Source: Proteobacteria bacterium ST_bin14
Lineage (GTDB): Bacteria > Pseudomonadota > Alphaproteobacteria > Sphingomonadales > Sphingomonadaceae
Direction of reading: 5' to 3'
Length of the DNA: 64,000 bases
Assembly (NCBI GenBank): GCA_002083655.1
Contig: MSXR01000018.1
Location: 775-64,774, forward strand
In this document: positions 59,955 through 64,000 of the stretch, piece after piece
How the letters are laid out: each line of letters opens with the position of its first letter
Numbering within the stretch: position 1 is the first letter of the stretch
Made by a program: the position numbers and the translations under genes
The notes under the pieces: model-generated
Database searches by the model: none
What the model was told of the DNA's origin: nothing
The model's input: only the letters and a program-made list of their open reading frames with translations

Positions 59955-60232
59955 ACGTTCAGCGTGAATGGATCGGTTACGGGGAGGCGCGCCGGAACCG
60001 TATCGAAGCGGGGCTCGTCGCGCGCTGGGCCGCTACGCTCGTCTTCGTCGATGCTACGCACGAAACGCATGGCGCGGACGGACCTGCGATCCGCAGGGCC
60101 AAGTTTCCCGCGCGGTGCCCTGGATACCGCTATTTGCTTTTGCTTGGATCGGGCGACGATGCCGCGTACCTTCTCGCCACTGGCCAATTGGCAATCGCTC
60201 GCCACCTGACCGTCGGCACCATAGCCCGATCT
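59955..60232. other. Unassigned stretch with a start-less open frame
   Basis: Between the long dehydrogenase and the IS6 end B, one plus-strand frame stays open for about 90 codons without a start. It reads in part RNRIEAGLVARWAATLVFVD, then ATHETHGADGPAIRRAKFPA, then GYRYLLLLGSGDDAAYLLAT. It looks protein-like but I do not recognise it. The minus strand is also open. A gene fragment left by the IS event that created end B is a possible explanation. The rest of the gap, to 60420, holds no gene. Confidence 0.35.
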
Positions 60233-60272
60233 GCATCGTGTAGAAACGAGTCCGCATCGGACTGAGAGCACC
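60233..60272 (+). repeat. Solo IS6 right end B (40 nt)
   Basis: The 40 nt start GCATCGTGTAGAAACGAG and end GACTGAGAGCACC. They align without gaps to the ends at 44731 and 44848, and the match extends a few bases further left (CCCGATC). No transposase remains beside it. It separates the thiolase/dehydrogenase operon from the enoyl-CoA hydratase gene. Confidence 0.72.
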
Positions 60273-60420
60273 CTTGTGATCAACGAGGCCAAGCCTCCGG
60301 TTGCACCGGGCAGTTCTTGCAACCTCATTCCATCGCCGTTTATTGGATATTGGCCCCTAGAAATCGTTCGGTGGCACGAGACAGCTTGTGTCTGCCAGAT
60401 CAAGCATTGGGAGTGTGTCA

Positions 60421-61098
60421 GTGATCGAGGACATCGACGATGGCGTGCGAACGGTTACGCTGCGCCGTCACCCCATGAACACGTTAAACCTTGACGCCGT
60501 TAAGCGGCTGAGCGCGCTGTTTGAAAATCACCCGTCCGATTTGCCGCTTGTCCTTGAAGGCTCTGAAGGTGTGTTCAGCGCAGGCGTCGATGCAAAGCAG
60601 TTCATGGGTTATGATCGCGCTCAGCGCATTGAGATGGCGCGCGCGATAACGCGAATGACAGGACATTTGTTGCGCATCCCTGCCCCTGTGGTCGCGGCAA
60701 TCTCGGGCCACGCTTTGGGCGGCGGTTTAGTCCTTGCTCTGTGTTGCGATTACCGCATCGCCACCAATGCCGAGCGGGCAAAGTTTGGCCTGTTTGAGGC
60801 GAAAGCCGGCATCGCCTTTCCCGATGGGCCGGCACACATCGTTCAGAGCGAGTTACCGCCGACATTACTCCGCCAGTTGACGCTCTCGTCACGGAGCGTG
60901 TCAGCAGAAGAGTTGATGCGTCACGCGGTCTTCGATGAAACGGCTGACCCGGATCGCGTGACGGCGCTTGCACGCGATCGTGCCCGCGAGCTTGCAGGCC
61001 AGCCAGGGTATCGTGCGGTGAAGGCACAAATGCGTGGAGCGTTAGCCGCCCGCGTCAACCAGTTGGCAACCGAAGGCTGCGAAAGCGCGTTCGCTTAG
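60421..61098 (+). CDS. Enoyl-CoA hydratase/isomerase family protein
   Basis: This 225-residue crotonase-fold protein has the two oxyanion-hole regions GVFSAGVDAKQFMG and AISGHALGGGLVLALCCDYRIA, followed by FGLFEAKAGIAFPDG. It is shorter than the usual 255-260 residues and lacks the classical paired Glu pattern at the hydratase active site as far as I can see, so an isomerase or hydrolase role is possible. GTG 60421 is chosen because GGGAG lies seven bases upstream. It is isolated from the catabolic operon by the solo IS6 end B and followed by IS remnant C. Confidence 0.82.
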   Translation: MIEDIDDGVRTVTLRRHPMNTLNLDAVKRLSALFENHPSDLPLVLEGSEGVFSAGVDAKQFMGYDRAQRIEMARAITRMTGHLLRIPAPVVAAISGHALGGGLVLALCCDYRIATNAERAKFGLFEAKAGIAFPDGPAHIVQSELPPTLLRQLTLSSRSVSAEELMRHAVFDETADPDRVTALARDRARELAGQPGYRAVKAQMRGALAARVNQLATEGCESAFA

Positions 61099-61180
61099 AT
61101 ATTGGTCGCACGGTGCTGAAGCTGCTGTCATGTGTCGACTGGATACGGCGCCAACAAAGCAGGCCATCGGAGCACCAGCG

Positions 61181-61340
61181 GGTGCCGCCAACCCAAGGTG
61201 GCAGTCGACGGCTGGTGCTGATATTTGACGCGGATGGGCCGCAAATCGAGAGCCAAACCTCCCTCGCTCGCCGGATAGTCTCACCTCCAAAGGCCAAGGC
61301 GCATCGTGAGGGGGCAGGTTTGCATTCGACGGACAGCACC
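61181..61340 (+). mobile_element. Internally deleted IS6 remnant C (160 bp)
   Basis: The left 80 bases match the left end and transposase start of the IS at 43934, including GCCGCAAATCGAGAGCCAA (61232-61250), which is also present at about 43990. The right 40 bases (61301-61340) are the common right end finishing GGACAGCACC. About 680 bp of internal sequence is gone, leaving a MITE-like piece with both ends. It closes the right side of the accessory region; no gene lies in 61099-61467. Confidence 0.78.
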
Positions 61341-61467
61341 CCTCAATGCGATCCGCGCCAACGCCAAAGTAAACCGTCGCTAAAACCGATTTGTTTATCG
61401 ATGGATTGACGGCAGCGTCGCCGCAACACCATTGCACCCCTCAGTGCAATCACAGGGAAATGCAATC

Positions 61468-62823
61468 ATGAGAAGTCAGGTCGTGCGTTTGCTGCTGCTC
61501 AGCGTGCTGCTTCATGCTTCGACCGCGGCCCAGGCTGAGTTGCCCGTCGACGCGCCGGAGCTGGCGACACGTGGCGCGGCGGCTGTGGGAACGCAGAGCA
61601 TTACCCTGATCGACCCGGATCGTCCTGATGTTCTAAGGCCTGATGGTGTTGGCGGGTTCCATCGGCATGCGCGAACATTGCCAATCGAAATATGGTATCC
61701 AGCGGTGAGTGCGCCGAAGCGTGCCCAACGCATCACATACACGATGCCAGCCCCGTTTCTTGGCGGACGCAAAAGCGATCCTGCCCAGCGCCTCAGCTTT
61801 GCTGGTCAAGCTATGCGTGGTGCAAAGCCCGTAGCGGGTCATTTTCCGCTGATTGTGCTTTCGCACGGCTACAATAACCGCGCTGTCGGCTTTAGTGAGC
61901 TTGCCGAAAATCTTGCTTCAAAAGGCTATGTCGTCATTGCGATTGAGCATGGCGATTTGGATCCGGCGATTGCAGGATCGCGGCGCGCTTCATTTTCTCA
62001 GGTGCTCGTCGATCGCAGCGCAGATCAGCGTTTCGTGATTGCCGAAGTCAGACGGCGTGCGGCCGCAGCGCCTCGTGGCGTCTTTGCAACGATCGCCGCC
62101 GACGACATCGCGCTCGTCGGTTACTCGATGGGCGGTTACGGGGCAATTGCCTCGGCAGGGGCTGGCTATGATCCTAAATCACCATTGATGGCAATGTTGC
62201 CCAAGGCGCTGATGGCAGGATCGATGGAGGGTGACGATCAACCGGTGCCCGGCCTCAAAGCGCTTATCCTGTTTGGGCCCTGGGGAGGATCCCCAGCAAC
62301 ACGGATGTGGTCGCCCGCCGCCCTTGGCAGGATATCTGCTCCCGCATTGGTGATTGACGGCGATCACGACGACATCGCTGATTATGCGAATGGGGTCCAG
62401 TGGCTGTTTGGCCGTATGGTTCAGTCGGATCGCTATTTCCTCACCTATCGCGAAGCTCGCCACAATATCGCAATGAATGCAGCGCCAGCGTCAGTCGCCG
62501 ATGATTACTTATACATCGACAAGTTCAACGAACCCGTGTGGCGGAAGGATCGCATTCTGGCCATTAACGCGCACATGATCACTGCTTTTCTCGACCTGCA
62601 TTTAAAGCGGATCAGCGACCGGGCGAGTTATCTAAACGTGCCGACACCAGCTGCCGATGCCGGAAGCTGGCCGCTGGCGGAAGGCGAGGTTTCGGGCGCA
62701 CAGCTGGCACAGCGCACTGGTGCGGGCGCAAATTACTGGCGCGGTTTTCAGCGCCGCTGGGCGCTGGGTTTGGAGCTTGTACATCGCTCACCGGCCGATG
62801 ATAAAGCGGCCGACACGCGGTAA
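61468..62823 (+). CDS. Secreted alpha/beta hydrolase (PAF-acetylhydrolase/dienelactone hydrolase-like)
   Basis: This 451-residue protein has a signal peptide (MRSQVVRLLLLSVLLHASTAAQA) and an alpha/beta hydrolase core. The first oxyanion-loop strand is FPLIVLSHGYNNRAVGFSEL, the nucleophile Ser is in ALVGYSMGGYGAIAS, Asp is in VIDGDHDDIADY and His in REARHNIAMN. The HGY...GYSMGG pattern suits the platelet-activating-factor acetylhydrolase-like group. I chose ATG 61468 because GGGAA is well placed and the signal peptide starts there. Its left neighbour is the IS6 remnant, so it may be the first chromosomal gene after the accessory region. The substrate is unknown. Confidence 0.85.
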   Translation: MRSQVVRLLLLSVLLHASTAAQAELPVDAPELATRGAAAVGTQSITLIDPDRPDVLRPDGVGGFHRHARTLPIEIWYPAVSAPKRAQRITYTMPAPFLGGRKSDPAQRLSFAGQAMRGAKPVAGHFPLIVLSHGYNNRAVGFSELAENLASKGYVVIAIEHGDLDPAIAGSRRASFSQVLVDRSADQRFVIAEVRRRAAAAPRGVFATIAADDIALVGYSMGGYGAIASAGAGYDPKSPLMAMLPKALMAGSMEGDDQPVPGLKALILFGPWGGSPATRMWSPAALGRISAPALVIDGDHDDIADYANGVQWLFGRMVQSDRYFLTYREARHNIAMNAAPASVADDYLYIDKFNEPVWRKDRILAINAHMITAFLDLHLKRISDRASYLNVPTPAADAGSWPLAEGEVSGAQLAQRTGAGANYWRGFQRRWALGLELVHRSPADDKAADTR

Positions 62824-63107
62824 CCCGTGAATCTGCAGCTGAACGGGTCCCCGATCGGCGCAGGCCGCACCGATATGGATAGCTATTTACCCATTGATTC
62901 ATAGGGTTGAGCGAAAAGTAAGCGACCGCATGCTTCAACAGCCATCAGCAGACGGGGGAGAGATTAGTTTGGCTGCGCGCTCCTAAATGCCGTGCTGGCT
63001 CGGACGCCGCTTATTGGTCCATCGGTTCTGACGCGCAAATGTTGGTACAATGCGCTGGAATCAGAGACCATGCGTCCAGGCCGATCCGGCCCAAGCCAAT
63101 GGTAAAC

Positions 63108-64000
63108 TCATATAATATTGGGCGATTCCAAGGCCAGCACGGCAAATGTCGCCAGCCAGTGTTCGCCCATAAAATCGCCCGCAACATAAGGCAGGCTCGC
63201 CTGCACATGGGCCGCAGCGACATTGTGTAACCGGGAGGCGTCGGCGGCATTAAACACGGTCGCCAATTCGCGAAAGCACCATGCCCTGCTGAAATTGCAG
63301 CCGTCGAGATGGGCGATTTTGCCGTCGGAACGGTCAGACACAAAGGCAGGGGTGAATAATGTAGCGGGCTTATCGAGGTGCAGGCCTGGAAGAAAAGCGT
63401 CGACCCAAATCCGGAAGGCGTCAGGGCGCATGACACGCTTCATGCACAATGCTTCGGTCAACGCGGAGGATAAAAACTCATCCCCACCGGGCTCCCATGC
63501 GGGACAATCACGGTCAGTACCAAAATAGCTCAGCGCACGGTCGCAGATGATTGCTGCCAGTTCCTCATCGTGCACTTGCGCCCATTCAAGCGCCAGGATC
63601 AGCGCAAAGGCGGTGTTGAAATGCGTGCCAGTGCGGATTGGGTAGGTTTGCTTGGGCAGGAACGCCCGAAAGCGCGCCGCAAACGCAACGGCCAGCGGCT
63701 CCAGGATCGATCCCCAGCGCGTTCCCGCCGCTTCCCCGTGCAGCGCCAGCATCCATGCCCATCCATAGGGCCGCTCAAACCCGGCCGAGGTCGATCGATC
63801 AAGATACGCCACTTCAACCGCAACATTTGCCAGGGTGAGCATGTCGTCGAAAACTGCTTCTATCCGCGTGACTTCTGGCAGGTCGGGGAACAGCCGACGC
63901 AGGCGCATCAACAGCCAATAGCCATGGACGCAGCTATGCCAGTCAAAACTGCCAAAGAAGATCGGGTGCAGCGCACGCGGCGTTTGGGCATCTCCCGGCC
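63108..64000 (-). CDS. DUF2891 protein, C-terminal part (cut by window edge)
   Basis: About 297 residues are present; the start lies beyond 64000. The segment HPIFFGSFDWHSCVHGYWLL near the edge and ERPYGWAWMLALHGEA further on are typical DUF2891 motifs. RTGTHFNTAFALILALEWAQ and EHWLATFAVLALE also fit the all-helical barrel expected for the family. DUF2891 proteins are of unknown function and resemble sugar-processing helical barrels. It ends in a stop at 63108. The 284-bp gap to the hydrolase contains no gene I can support. Confidence 0.87.
   Translation of the reverse strand, partial: PGDAQTPRALHPIFFGSFDWHSCVHGYWLLMRLRRLFPDLPEVTRIEAVFDDMLTLANVAVEVAYLDRSTSAGFERPYGWAWMLALHGEAAGTRWGSILEPLAVAFAARFRAFLPKQTYPIRTGTHFNTAFALILALEWAQVHDEELAAIICDRALSYFGTDRDCPAWEPGGDEFLSSALTEALCMKRVMRPDAFRIWVDAFLPGLHLDKPATLFTPAFVSDRSDGKIAHLDGCNFSRAWCFRELATVFNAADASRLHNVAAAHVQASLPYVAGDFMGEHWLATFAVLALESPNII

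Noticed and set aside
43934..61340. A simple, intact composite transposon bounded by two complete IS6 copies
   Set aside because: Only one near-complete IS is present and it is frameshifted; the other ends are solo 40-nt ends or a 160-bp remnant, and no target-site duplication is visible.
1..64000. CRISPR array, rRNA operon, prophage structural genes or plasmid replication genes
   Set aside because: No spaced identical repeats of 25-40 bp, no rRNA sequence, no capsid, tail or integrase gene, and no rep or par genes were seen. The only tandem arrays are the 13-bp and 15-bp ones and the Sel1 codons.

Overview
The window is GC-rich chromosomal DNA from an alphaproteobacterium, most likely a sphingomonad. 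The basis is the CtrA-inhibitor SciP homologue, the DciA-like protein next to mutY, the serC leader ahead of a serC-serA pair, the Mla lipid-transport operon and the many GC-rich palindromic repeats of the type ending in GTCACCCCGG. The species cannot be named from sequence alone.

Bases 1-43,400 look like core chromosome. From left to right: an smc fragment; two DsbA-like proteins; dciA and mutY; a serine hydrolase and nudC; pheA diverging from a membrane-anchored cytochrome c; a LOG-family protein; the serine operon serC-serA followed by hisZ; a flavin monooxygenase; purA; and a tightly overlapping operon dnaJ-yihY-fabI-(DUF3052-like)-aroC. Then comes a block of transglutaminase, ATP-grasp/alpha-E protein, pdxH, a cation exporter and a PhzF protein. 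This block is bracketed by two inverted, 97% identical, 216-bp structured repeats. After it come mnmA, sciP, two GlsB-like membrane proteins, an RND efflux pair with a palindromic operator, a DUF445 protein, the four-gene Mla operon and a secreted cyclophilin.

At 43.5 kb there is a tRNA-Ser(GGA) gene. A decayed copy of its 3' end lies 195 bp downstream, and beyond it begins an accessory region (about 43.6-61.4 kb). One damaged IS6-family element and three further copies of its 40-nt right end are scattered through this region. The cargo falls into three modules. The first is a minus-strand operon of GTP cyclohydrolase I, ECF sigma factor, NAD(P)H/FAD/2Fe-2S reductase and a chlorite dismutase that keeps the distal arginine; beside it a LysR regulator faces an AhpD-like CxxC protein and a dehalogenase-type hydrolase. 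The second is a set of exported proteins: Sel1 repeats, a MetX-like hydrolase and an unknown. The third is an IclR-controlled acyl-CoA catabolic cluster of two acyl-CoA dehydrogenases, a thiolase and an enoyl-CoA hydratase, with a broken third dehydrogenase and a truncated CaiB-type CoA-transferase.

The last 2.5 kb hold a secreted alpha/beta hydrolase, a 284-bp stretch (62824-63107) in which I see no gene, and the end of a DUF2891 protein. The most interesting candidate system is the sigma factor-reductase-chlorite dismutase operon in its IS-bounded setting. The structured inverted-repeat pair is second.
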